Origin: Sphingobacterium sp.
Lineage (GTDB): Bacteria; Bacteroidota; Bacteroidia; Sphingobacteriales; Sphingobacteriaceae
Direction: 5' to 3'
Length of the DNA stretch: 64,000 nt
Assembly: GCA_022712315.1 (NCBI GenBank)
Contig: JALAGS010000028.1
Span: forward strand, 27,870 to 91,869
Numbering within the stretch: position 1 is the stretch's first letter; the number at the start of each line of letters is the position of its first letter. Shown piece after piece: positions 25,956 through 34,648 of this stretch. The translations under genes and the position numbers were made by a program. Below the pieces are notes generated by a model. That model made no database searches. It saw nothing but the letters and a program-made list of their open reading frames with translations, and was not told the origin of the DNA.

Positions 25956-26369
25956 CTATAATTTTTCATTTGTGATGAAACTATCCGAATAATTCATTTC
26001 CTCATGTGATTATTCATGCGTAATTTTTATACTCATGGATCCGTCGCACGCGGTTTAAATAAATCATAACGGTATCATCTGTTACGAATGGATCTATTTT
26101 ATCGTATAGATGAATCTAGTATGCTCCATTCAATTTTAAGAGAATTGAAACCGCTAGATTGATTTTCAACAGATTAACACCTATTATTAAGGTTCGAAAA
26201 TCCATTCAAAATGGCTTGGATCCACATAGCAACATAGCCCAAACAATCAGGTCGGTTTCATTGAAATAACTAGTTATTGAATAAGGGTTCGCGACGATAA
26301 AAAAATCAACAGGACGTATCCTTCATGAAAGAACCGCTATTACTTATTCAAATAAAATGTTAGCTGGAT
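25956..26369. other. 414-base gap upstream of the copper operon, no gene seen
   Basis: Only a 24-codon frame (from about 26089) is present and I do not credit it. TTGAATAA (near 26276-26283) and TTATTCAA (near 26344-26351) are inverted, with inner GGTTC and GAACC, giving an imperfect hairpin about 20 bases past the stop of the small CRGQC gene, perhaps its terminator. No TAnnTTTG box is visible on the minus strand for the YtkA-like gene, so its promoter may be of another class, such as one used by a metal sensor. Confidence 0.45.
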
Positions 26370-26747
26370 TTAAACCAAAGGGGGATGAAATATTGTAAAG
26401 ATGGGGTTATAGGAATAATCTTCTTTATATACTGGAAGCAGGCGCTCCACAGTGTCTTCATAAAGAGTTGCGCTCTTAAACGTAAAATCTTGCGTATTAT
26501 TTATAAAAACGACATCAATAATGCGGAATTCAAGGTTTTTTTGTTCCTTTTCCTCATGTTCGCGCATCTTTTTCATCAAAATACATTGTCCTCTACAGGC
26601 CAATGCATTATCGTTAAAGCGATTGATACATTCGTAACGTGCGATATAATCTCTATTCAATTCGAAGACCGTCCACAGCCATACCGTTGAGAAGCTCTGT
26701 AGGAGCATCAAGGGTAATAGAATCCATATAAACAGTCTGACTTTCAT
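26370..26747 (-). CDS. Small membrane-anchored protein with a CRGQC motif
   Basis: The 125 residues start with a hydrophobic helix (about 4-28, with three Trp/Phe at its end), then ARYECINRFNDNALACRGQCILMKKMREHEEKEQ (split: CINR and CRGQCILMK), and a C-terminal segment ending IFHPPLV. The C-x-G-x-C-x-L-x-K pattern with an upstream Cys is one I associate with small Bacteroidota proteins next to copper genes, which is memory and not a database result. A role in metal sensing or transfer is inference. It has a good promoter and is transcribed toward the copper operon. Confidence 0.7.
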   Translation of the reverse strand: MKVRLFIWILLPLMLLQSFSTVWLWTVFELNRDYIARYECINRFNDNALACRGQCILMKKMREHEEKEQKNLEFRIIDVVFINNTQDFTFKSATLYEDTVERLLPVYKEDYSYNPIFTIFHPPLV

Positions 26748-26849
26748 TCGAATACTTTATTCTCAATAACATCTAACGTCATGAAGATAAATCACTTGTC
26801 TTGTAAATTTACAAAATCAAGCTGATGATAACTCATCTCGAGAGCTGGG

Positions 26850-26882
26850 CAAATATAACAAATGAATCTTGGAATAAACAAA
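26850..26882 (-). promoter_or_regulatory. Promoter of the CRGQC small-protein gene
   Basis: On the minus strand TTTG (26882-26879), 21 bases, then TATATTTG (26857-26850). It leaves a leader of about 95 bases before the ATG at 26747. It could also supply transcript for the copper operon beyond. Confidence 0.55.
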
Positions 26883-26893
26883 TTCCATTAGAA

Positions 26894-26928
26894 AGAAAAA
26901 GTCCTAGGCAGAAAACTACCCAGGACTT
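26894..26928 (-). terminator. Terminator of PUL1
   Basis: On the minus strand AAGTCCTGGG and CCTAGGACTT form a stem with one mismatch around a ten-base loop, followed by TTTTTC. It lies 18 bases past the last gene of the GH30 locus. Confidence 0.8.
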
Positions 26929-26945
26929 AAAAAACTCAATTTTTA

Positions 26946-28283
26946 TTATTTTGCCGCAACCGTCAAGACAGCTTTCTTATTTCCGGCAGTTAAATCCAGT
27001 GTAAAGACATACGTTTTACCTGATTCTAATACTTTACCGGTTTTTATACCAAGATTGCCCGAATCACGTCCATTATTTCCATCACCCACAAATACAATAT
27101 CACTTGTAGTCGTCACGTCGGTACCTCCAAATTCACCTCCCCATCCTTTTTGATGGAAAAATTTGAAGTTGATGTTATCCGTGTTTATAGATTCCCCGGC
27201 CTTAACAGTTACCTGATATTTCTTGTTGCCTAATGGGACCAAACAAAGGGCTTTATCCGTGTTCCATCCTACCTGATTACTCGATACTTTAGGTTTTCCG
27301 ATTCCTTCGCCAATAATCCAGACAGCCCCGCTTCCGTCATCTTGCAATTTTGCTAAATCACTGCCTGTCATCGCTTCAACTACAAAGTATTTTAAGGCAA
27401 AGTCTGCTGTAACACGGTATTTCCCTGTCGTTCCATTAAAAGATAGGGTTCCATCAGCAGCTTTGGTAAAGAAATCGGGATCAATCCACCACTCTTGCAG
27501 ATCTGCAATACCATCAAAGGTCGCTGTTTTTCCTTGGGCCAGTTCAATTTCGACTTTAGCATGCTTATCATCGATACGGCTAAACTGGGATCCATTAAGT
27601 AATACAACAATAAATGGCGATGCCTGAAATGTCAATGTATTAAATTGAATTGGATATACACCAGAGGTTGAATTTGAAAATGGAATTTCAACGGTAGAAC
27701 CTAAGTTCACCATATTATTCACCCATCCAAAGTTCATCGAATTGCCTTGTGTACCTACTTTTGGCGCTTGGATATAACCCTTTACCTCTGCTGGAAAGTT
27801 TTCTTTTGCCGCATATTGGTTACGCCCTACCTTTTCCATTCGATAGGACTTGGATTCGGTGACCAGCGTTAGATATGGAAAGTCCGGCCTGCTGAGACTG
27901 ATATCAAAAGACTGTTCGCTCGTCTTCTGGCTAATATTCTGTAAGACAAACTTTAGCGTTGCTTTCCCATCAGGAATATTTTTCAAGAAAGGAACATAAA
28001 TCTTTCCTGTATAATCTCCATTTTCTTTCGTACGGATCACGGTTTCGGTAACCTTATCGTCTGTAAAATATAATTGAGCCTTCACTGTCGACAGCGCAAC
28101 TTTATTATCCGAAACGTGGACCTGAAATTCGAGGCTATCCCCAAAATTTGCTGTTGAAATAGGAACTTTCAACTCAATCTTAGGATCCCCTATTTGGTAG
28201 GTATATTTTTCATCCTTTTTACAGGAACTGACCGCAGCAATAGCAGTGGTTCCCAATAGCATATTGATGAGATATCTTTTCAT
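26946..28283 (-). CDS. Surface glycan-binding lipoprotein (DUF5016/DUF5125/DUF5121 type)
   Basis: The 445 residues start with a lipoprotein signal (Cys21 in VSSCKKDEK). Three beta domains can be traced: an Ig-like one (about 25-130), a middle one starting near RPDFPYLTLVTESKSYRM, and a C-terminal one with EWWIDPDFF and INFKFFHQKGWGGEFGG, rich in aromatic residues as in carbohydrate-binding SusE/SusF proteins. It resembles BT3313, the binding protein of the Bacteroides beta-1,6-glucan locus. The gene ends PUL1, 56 bases after the GH30 gene. Domain names are given from memory of the families; binding of glycan is inference from context. Confidence 0.7.
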   Translation of the reverse strand: MKRYLINMLLGTTAIAAVSSCKKDEKYTYQIGDPKIELKVPISTANFGDSLEFQVHVSDNKVALSTVKAQLYFTDDKVTETVIRTKENGDYTGKIYVPFLKNIPDGKATLKFVLQNISQKTSEQSFDISLSRPDFPYLTLVTESKSYRMEKVGRNQYAAKENFPAEVKGYIQAPKVGTQGNSMNFGWVNNMVNLGSTVEIPFSNSTSGVYPIQFNTLTFQASPFIVVLLNGSQFSRIDDKHAKVEIELAQGKTATFDGIADLQEWWIDPDFFTKAADGTLSFNGTTGKYRVTADFALKYFVVEAMTGSDLAKLQDDGSGAVWIIGEGIGKPKVSSNQVGWNTDKALCLVPLGNKKYQVTVKAGESINTDNINFKFFHQKGWGGEFGGTDVTTTSDIVFVGDGNNGRDSGNLGIKTGKVLESGKTYVFTLDLTAGNKKAVLTVAAK

Positions 28284-28339
28284 TTGTTCATAATTTATGC
28301 GCTATCGATGAGATAGCGCCAGGGTTCATCATTCTCCAG

Positions 28340-29833
28340 TTAATATGTCCAGCGGTAAGAAACGACCGACTTGGCTGGTACATCATAGCTAAAATGATGT
28401 TTACCATCTGCCAACGTAATTTTACGGCTGTCGCCAGATTCGTTCAACAGAACAACAGCATAGGTTCCATCTGTATTTTGGAACGCAGTATAAACCAAAC
28501 CTTCCGCTGTATAGCCAGACGCACCAATCCGCGTAGCTCCTGATTTGACCACCGAAGAAAGATGACCGACAATATAATAATGCGAATTGCGTGTTATATT
28601 CTTATAATTTGCCTTACTGATATCTACAGCTCCGTAACAAGTCTGGCAGCCCCCTTCGCGATTTGGTCCTTTGTCGGTATCTAACATCAAATTCCAAACA
28701 ATAACGCCCTTGCTCCAGTTGTTTACGGTACCAAGTGCCACTTCACGCATATCCTCCATCAACCGCTTTTCGAGATTCCGGCCATCATTCCATTCGCCAA
28801 TGGATGTTTCTGTAAATACCAACTCCTTGTCTGGACGTTGATTATGAATATCAATTAACTCCGCTTTATCGCCACCATAGTTATGATATGCTGCACCCGC
28901 TATAAATGACGCCGCTCCCGCATCGTTGTAGATCTTGACCGGATAATCCGTCTGATCGGCAATATTATCATAGTTATAATTATGGTCAAACGCATAGATT
29001 TTTGTTGACAGGTTTGCCGCTTTTAATTGAGGTCCCAAAGCTTGTTTGACGAAAGCTCGTTGTTCTTGCCAGGACATATAAAGCGAAGCGGAGTTTTTCC
29101 GGTTCAAAGGTTCATTTTGAACTGTAATCGAATAAATATTAACGCCTTCTTTTTTCATTGCCTGAATCCATTGGACAAAATACCAACCGTAATCTTGATA
29201 ATATTTTGGATTTAACTGACCACTGGTCCATGAATCAAATGGTTTTAAATCGGTCAGGTTGTTCACTTTCATCCATTTGGGCGGAGTCCAGGGTGAACCC
29301 ATGATTTTTATGGATGGGTTGATCGCAAGTATTTCTTTCAGCACCGGAATGACATATTGCGTCTCTTCCGACTGTAGTCCAAAATTCTCCTTTCCTTCCT
29401 TATCCCAACAGGTATACTCACTCAGCGAAAAATCAGAACATCCAATGGCAATACGGATATAATTCATGCCCATCCCATCCTTATCGGAAAATGTCTCTGT
29501 GAGGAATTTCGTCCGATCTTCCTTACTCATCTTCATTAGATTATAACAGGTAGAACCTGTAATTGCTGCACCGAATCCATCCATCGTCTGGAATTTTTGG
29601 GTAGGATCTATCGTAATCGTATTCGGAGACATATTGAATTTGGAGCTGAAATCAACAAAGCGTTTACCAAAATCCAAAGACCGGCTACCGGTTGTTGTGT
29701 AGATAGTTACATCGCCACTTTTTTTAATATCTTCACCTTGTGAAGGTGTATAGCTGTCGCGGTTACAAGATGTTGCCGTTACCAAACAGGACAACAAGAA
29801 TGTATATATCATAGTTGTATTATTATATTTCAT
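28340..29833 (-). CDS. GH30-family glycosidase, probable beta-1,6-glucanase
   Basis: A surface or periplasmic lipoprotein (Cys23 in ATSCNRD), 497 residues. The catalytic barrel (about 75-430) shows the GH30 features DGFGAAITGS (85-94), MGSPWTPPKWM (178-188), acid/base Glu241 in VQNEP and nucleophile Glu342 in FTETSIGEW; a beta-sandwich follows to the end. Within GH30 the sequence resembles subfamily 3 endo-beta-1,6-glucanases and human-type glucosylceramidase relatives more than the xylanases. The gene order SusC-SusD-GH30-binding protein is that of the beta-1,6-glucan locus of Bacteroides. The exact substrate is not proven. Confidence 0.87.
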   Translation of the reverse strand: MKYNNTTMIYTFLLSCLVTATSCNRDSYTPSQGEDIKKSGDVTIYTTTGSRSLDFGKRFVDFSSKFNMSPNTITIDPTQKFQTMDGFGAAITGSTCYNLMKMSKEDRTKFLTETFSDKDGMGMNYIRIAIGCSDFSLSEYTCWDKEGKENFGLQSEETQYVIPVLKEILAINPSIKIMGSPWTPPKWMKVNNLTDLKPFDSWTSGQLNPKYYQDYGWYFVQWIQAMKKEGVNIYSITVQNEPLNRKNSASLYMSWQEQRAFVKQALGPQLKAANLSTKIYAFDHNYNYDNIADQTDYPVKIYNDAGAASFIAGAAYHNYGGDKAELIDIHNQRPDKELVFTETSIGEWNDGRNLEKRLMEDMREVALGTVNNWSKGVIVWNLMLDTDKGPNREGGCQTCYGAVDISKANYKNITRNSHYYIVGHLSSVVKSGATRIGASGYTAEGLVYTAFQNTDGTYAVVLLNESGDSRKITLADGKHHFSYDVPAKSVVSYRWTY

Positions 29834-29886
29834 CTGTTAATAATTTTTTCCCATCCATCGGACGGAACTTCCCATTTTTAAATCAA

Positions 29887-31404
29887 TTAATAGCCAGGAT
29901 TCTGAACTAGATTAGGGTTCTGATCAATTTTTGGCTGCGGAATCGGCAGCCGGTAAGAGTTTTTCGTGAAGGGATACACCTGCGCTTTTCTCCCAGCGTC
30001 TTTTGCATAAACAGCATTCATAACGGGCTCCACTTTGTCTAACCGCACCAAATCAAACCAGCGCTGCCCTTCAAACGCTAATTCCAAACGGCGCTCTTTC
30101 AAATATGCTTCGAATAAAGCGTCTTTATTTGAACGAACTGCAGTTGCCAATTTCGGCAATTTAACCCGAGTGCGAATTTTATCTATGATATCGGCAGCCC
30201 CCGATAAATCTGATCCTTGCTGAATTAATGCTTCTGCTTTTAATAACAATAGATCGGCATAACGAAGTTTAACGATACTATTAAATGCAGACCGTAGCTT
30301 AAACATGAATGGGTAATTATTTGAAGGATAATAATTGCTCCAGGTTGTCGAATAATAGACGATCGATTGCCCCAAACGGATTTGATCACCTTCATTGCTA
30401 TAAGCCTGTATCAAATCCCGGGAAGGAGTCACCCATTTTGCCCATGTAAAGTTATTATCATAATTGGACAAATCCCTTCCAAACATCCAAGTCGCCCAAT
30501 TGCCGCCCCCTGAGGTGAACTGCGCTTCCAAAATAGATTCCTTTGTATTACGTTGCGCAAGATCCGTATTACTTGCGTTCATCGCATATAAATCCGAATA
30601 ATTAGGATTTAAGTCAAAACCATCCGCTGTCAATGCATCGACATACTGAATAACTTTAGCATAATCCCGAATTGGTTTTTCGGCATAGATCTTCGCTAAC
30701 ATCGCCCGTGCAACCGATTTGGTAAATAAGGTTTTATTCCCGTTATTGTTAGCAGGTGCATCAGCTAATCCATCCATCAGATCTTTTTCGATCTGCTTAT
30801 AGGCCTCCTCTTCGGTCGCCTGCTTAGGGAAATACTGCGGATAAACTTCTCCTACATTATCACCCGTAATATCGGGTGCAATTGTGGTAATGACAGGGAC
30901 CGATCCAAAGATGCGGACCATATCAAACATCGCTAATGCGCGGAAAAGCTTAGCCTGTGCTTTATAGGTCCTAATTTCCGTATCGCTAACCGATTTATCG
31001 GCTACACTATCGACATAAATGATCAATCGATTTGCCCGTCCAACATCTTCCAGATACCTTCCCCAATCCCGGTCAACAACAGAATTAGATCCCTCAATCG
31101 AATTATTCTCAAAGGGTACCACTTCTGCTCCGGTCGTTCCTGCATAGGAGTTATCGGCATGTGAATCGCCAATTAATAACAAATCAAGATACCAATGCTC
31201 CTGCCTGTCTTTCATCTGCTGGTAAATTCCAGCCAAATAGGTCTCAACCTCAGACTTATTCTTAAAAACCACCTGAGTCCCTGTTTCTGTCTTCCCCTGA
31301 CTAACATCCGAATAATCTGAAAGCGGATCGCGGTTCAATGAGCAAGAAAGTAAAAACAAAGAACCAGTTAGCAGAAAAAGCGTGTTACTTATATATTTTT
31401 TCAT
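29887..31404 (-). CDS. SusD/RagB-family glycan-binding lipoprotein (PUL1)
   Basis: The 505 residues start with a lipoprotein signal (Cys21 in LFLLSCSLNRD). The SusD fold is helical with TPR-like pairs; seen are AQAKLFRALAMFDMVRIFG and the C-terminal family signature with LLLKAEALIQ, ERRLELAFEGQRWFDLVR and IPQPKIDQNPNLVQNPGY. SusD acts as a lid on the SusC barrel and delivers oligosaccharide. It lies 11 bases after its SusC partner. Substrate is inferred from the GH30 next to it. Confidence 0.95.
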   Translation of the reverse strand: MKKYISNTLFLLTGSLFLLSCSLNRDPLSDYSDVSQGKTETGTQVVFKNKSEVETYLAGIYQQMKDRQEHWYLDLLLIGDSHADNSYAGTTGAEVVPFENNSIEGSNSVVDRDWGRYLEDVGRANRLIIYVDSVADKSVSDTEIRTYKAQAKLFRALAMFDMVRIFGSVPVITTIAPDITGDNVGEVYPQYFPKQATEEEAYKQIEKDLMDGLADAPANNNGNKTLFTKSVARAMLAKIYAEKPIRDYAKVIQYVDALTADGFDLNPNYSDLYAMNASNTDLAQRNTKESILEAQFTSGGGNWATWMFGRDLSNYDNNFTWAKWVTPSRDLIQAYSNEGDQIRLGQSIVYYSTTWSNYYPSNNYPFMFKLRSAFNSIVKLRYADLLLLKAEALIQQGSDLSGAADIIDKIRTRVKLPKLATAVRSNKDALFEAYLKERRLELAFEGQRWFDLVRLDKVEPVMNAVYAKDAGRKAQVYPFTKNSYRLPIPQPKIDQNPNLVQNPGY

Positions 31405-31415
31405 GATACAGACAA

Positions 31416-34394
31416 TTAAAACTCAATATTAAGACCTAAAACAAATGAACGGTTCTGCGGATAGGTCCCCCAATCAATACCTTGGATTCTAGACTCAGAT
31501 CCGCCAGAGAATTGGTTTACTTCCGGATCCATACCTGAATATTTTGTCAACGTAAACAAATTACTTACAGATAGATAAGGCTGAATTTTATGGATACCGA
31601 TACGTTTCAGTCTCTCCGGAGAAATGGAATAGCCCAAGGAAACATTTTTCATACGCAAATAACTTCCATCCTCAACAAAATAGGTTGAATTTTTCATGTC
31701 AAATCCAGCCTTAGGAACGTTGGTAATCTGTCCAGGTACTCTCCAGCGATCCAATACAACGGTCGTTTGATTTCGACCATCATACATACCTTCTGTTTCC
31801 ATGCGGCTGGCATTGAAAATATCGTTTCCATAAGTTCCCTGAATGAATATGCTCAGATCGAAATTTTTCCAGGAGAAACTATTTGTCATACCATACACAA
31901 ACTTTGGTAGCGGATTGCCGATATAAGTACGGTCACTTGATGAGATCTTTCCATCGCCATTCAGATCACGATACATGAGCTCGCCGGTTTCAGGGTTTAC
32001 ACCATCTGATATATAACCGTAGAATCCTGCAAGCGATCTTCCCGGTTCATTCTTCACCACAAAATCATTGACGTAATCGTTGGTCTTGACATCGTAGTAC
32101 ACTTGTTGCAAATCCAGCTGTTTCAGTTTATTTCTGTTAAAAGAAATATTAAAATCTGTATTCCAGGTAAAATTGCCGGTCAAATTTTTCGAATTTACGG
32201 CAAATTCAAAACCATGGTTGTTCAGCCGGCCACCATTTCTTTGGATGGTGGTTGCTTGCTGTCCCGCAGGCAAACTTGCATTCATTAAAAGATCCCTGGT
32301 ATCCTTGTTGTAATAATCGGCACTGACTGTTAACCTGTTGCTCAACATGGTGATATCAAAACCGATACTCGTTGTGCTTGTGGTTTCCCAAGTCAAGTCT
32401 TTAGCTCGTAAGATTGTTGGTTTATTGATATTTGGCACAGCATTGTCCTTTCCCTCTACAAACCATTGTTGACGCTGAATACCGCTCAATTGCAGATAAG
32501 CGTAGTCACCTAATCCATATTGATTACCTGTCTGTCCCCATCCCCCACGGATTTTAAAGTCGTTTATCCAATCTACGTCTTTCATAAAATCTTCAGAAGA
32601 GACTCTCCAGGCAGCCGAGACAGAAGGAAAGTATCCCCAACGCCGCTCAGGACTCAGCTTCGAAGAACCATCGGCGCGCATATTCGCAGTCAACAAATAC
32701 TTACCGTCGTAGTTATACATTGCACGGGCGAAATAGGACATAATTCCCCAATTGGATGCAGAGGATCCTGTTCTATCCCAAGAGATCTTATTTGCCGCGT
32801 TAAGTGTCTCAATGATTCCGTTCGCATAGTTTGAACCGTAGATATAGCTTCTAGAGTACTTAGAGTCTGTCCAGGAAGAACCACCCATTACTTCTAGATT
32901 ATGTTTACCAAAGCTTTTGCTATACGTTAAGATATTATCCCAGGTCAATACTGTATTTGTATTGCGAAGATCAGAGGCCTCCCCAAATTGATTTCTTCCC
33001 CATGCTGTCGTCCAAGGATCCAAGAAGGTGGTCATCACACCAGATCTTCTATCGAATGAAAACGAAGTTTTCCAAGTTAAATTGGGCATAAAAGAAACCA
33101 GTGCACTTCCTGTAGCTACGAGACGATTTTCCCGGTTATTATTATTTCTTGTCCTAGCTAAGTTTTCCAAAGGACTGGTAATGTTGTTGATACCATAATA
33201 ATTGTTATAGAATCGGTCTGGATTTGCTGGATCCCATACTGGGGCATAGGTAGGTGTTGTAATTACTGAGGTCACTACCCCGCCACGATTAGACCCCAAC
33301 CCGGAGGTAATTCCATTGTCATTGTTATCGGAATAATTGATATTCGCATTGACCTTTAACCATTTTCGAACTTGGTTATCAATATTAGCACGGAAATTAT
33401 ATCTTCTAAAGAAGGAGCCTTGTAATGTCCCGTTTTCATTCAAATAACCGCCTCCCAAATAGTAACGAAGTTTCTCATTACCATCGGAAACTGATAGTTG
33501 ATGATTTTGCTGAATACCTGTTTTGTAGGTCTCTTTAAACCAGTCTGTCTGATCCATCAATCCTTCCGGAAGGTTGACAAGACCTATCTCATCCTGTAAA
33601 TCTTTGTATTGGCTAGTATTTAAAACTTTGACAGTGTTATTGACAACATTGGCTGTCCATTGTGTTCCAAGTGTAATTTTTGCTTCACCGGCCTTACCTG
33701 ATTTTGTCGTCACGAGGATTACACCGTTCGAACCACGGGAACCGTAGATCGATGCAGATGATGCGTCCTTTAAAATTTGGATATCCGTAATATCATTAGG
33801 AGATAAGAATTTAATATCTTCTACAGGAACTCCATCAACGACATACAAAGGAGTTGTATTGCTATTGAAAGATGTTATTCCCCGGATTTGGATCTGCGGA
33901 GCAGCACCTGGCTGGCCATTTGGCTGAATAACAGTTACCCCAGCAGCCTTACCCTGAATGGCTTGGCCAAAATTAGTAACAGGTCTCTTTTCCAGATCCT
34001 TGGTAGAGACAGAAGAAATTGCCGTCGTGACATCCTTTCTTTTTACGCTGCCATAACCTATGACAATGACATCTTCAAGCACATTAGTAGAAGAATTTAA
34101 TTGCACAACCATGCTACTGCTGGCAGGTAATTCTTTGTTGTTGTAACCAACAAATGTAAATTGAAGTATGCTGCCCACGCTTGCCGAAATTTGAAAACGC
34201 CCCTCCCCATTACTGGAGACAGCATTGTTACTTCCTTTCTGCGTAATGGTCACCCCAGAAAGAGGTTTCTGATCTTGGGCGTCCAGCACTCGTCCACTGA
34301 TTTGAATTCTGTCTTGTGCAAACACAAAATTCATCAAGGTAAACAAGAAAGCCAAGCCCATTGAAAAGGCTACTTTTCGAGTAAAGTAAATCAT
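31416..34394 (-). CDS. SusC/RagA-family TonB-linked outer-membrane transporter (PUL1)
   Basis: The 992 residues comprise a signal peptide (about 1-26), a carboxypeptidase-D-like regulatory domain (about 29-115, starting ISGRVLDAQDQKPLSGVTI), the TonB plug (about 120-230, with the signature region GSRGSNGVILVTTKSGK) and a 22-strand barrel ending FVLGLNIEF. It imports oligosaccharide with its SusD lid, powered by TonB. It is the first gene of the PUL1 transcript, with 254 bases of leader or promoter space before the regulator gene. There is no STN domain, so it does not signal to an anti-sigma factor. Confidence 0.95.
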   Translation of the reverse strand: MIYFTRKVAFSMGLAFLFTLMNFVFAQDRIQISGRVLDAQDQKPLSGVTITQKGSNNAVSSNGEGRFQISASVGSILQFTFVGYNNKELPASSSMVVQLNSSTNVLEDVIVIGYGSVKRKDVTTAISSVSTKDLEKRPVTNFGQAIQGKAAGVTVIQPNGQPGAAPQIQIRGITSFNSNTTPLYVVDGVPVEDIKFLSPNDITDIQILKDASSASIYGSRGSNGVILVTTKSGKAGEAKITLGTQWTANVVNNTVKVLNTSQYKDLQDEIGLVNLPEGLMDQTDWFKETYKTGIQQNHQLSVSDGNEKLRYYLGGGYLNENGTLQGSFFRRYNFRANIDNQVRKWLKVNANINYSDNNDNGITSGLGSNRGGVVTSVITTPTYAPVWDPANPDRFYNNYYGINNITSPLENLARTRNNNNRENRLVATGSALVSFMPNLTWKTSFSFDRRSGVMTTFLDPWTTAWGRNQFGEASDLRNTNTVLTWDNILTYSKSFGKHNLEVMGGSSWTDSKYSRSYIYGSNYANGIIETLNAANKISWDRTGSSASNWGIMSYFARAMYNYDGKYLLTANMRADGSSKLSPERRWGYFPSVSAAWRVSSEDFMKDVDWINDFKIRGGWGQTGNQYGLGDYAYLQLSGIQRQQWFVEGKDNAVPNINKPTILRAKDLTWETTSTTSIGFDITMLSNRLTVSADYYNKDTRDLLMNASLPAGQQATTIQRNGGRLNNHGFEFAVNSKNLTGNFTWNTDFNISFNRNKLKQLDLQQVYYDVKTNDYVNDFVVKNEPGRSLAGFYGYISDGVNPETGELMYRDLNGDGKISSSDRTYIGNPLPKFVYGMTNSFSWKNFDLSIFIQGTYGNDIFNASRMETEGMYDGRNQTTVVLDRWRVPGQITNVPKAGFDMKNSTYFVEDGSYLRMKNVSLGYSISPERLKRIGIHKIQPYLSVSNLFTLTKYSGMDPEVNQFSGGSESRIQGIDWGTYPQNRSFVLGLNIEF

Positions 34395-34648
34395 ATGAAA
34401 TAAAAAATTGGTTATTGTTTAATCTTTTGGTTATTCCAAAATGGCAATGAGTTTCCCCTCCTTCATTGCTCAAAACAAAACTAAGATCACCAAGACGGAG
34501 AAAAAAGGGCTAGTACTCAAAAAGTACCAGACAAAAAACATAAAAATCTTACAATAAGTGAATTACAAAATAATACAACCTCTAAAAAGTACCTAAATGA
34601 GTGTATAATAGTCGCTAATAAAGTCAATTTACACGTATAATCCAACGT
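34395..34648 (-). promoter_or_regulatory. Regulatory gap upstream of PUL1 SusC, with repeated AAAAAGTACC
   Basis: The 254-base gap holds a -7-like box (TAGTTTTG on the minus strand, 34483-34476) without a clear -33. The 10-mer AAAAAGTACC occurs twice (34519-34528 and 34585-34594), 66 bases apart, near six turns of the helix, and the first copy is preceded by an inverted GTAC. The regulator gene just upstream is the natural candidate to bind here. Confidence 0.45.
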
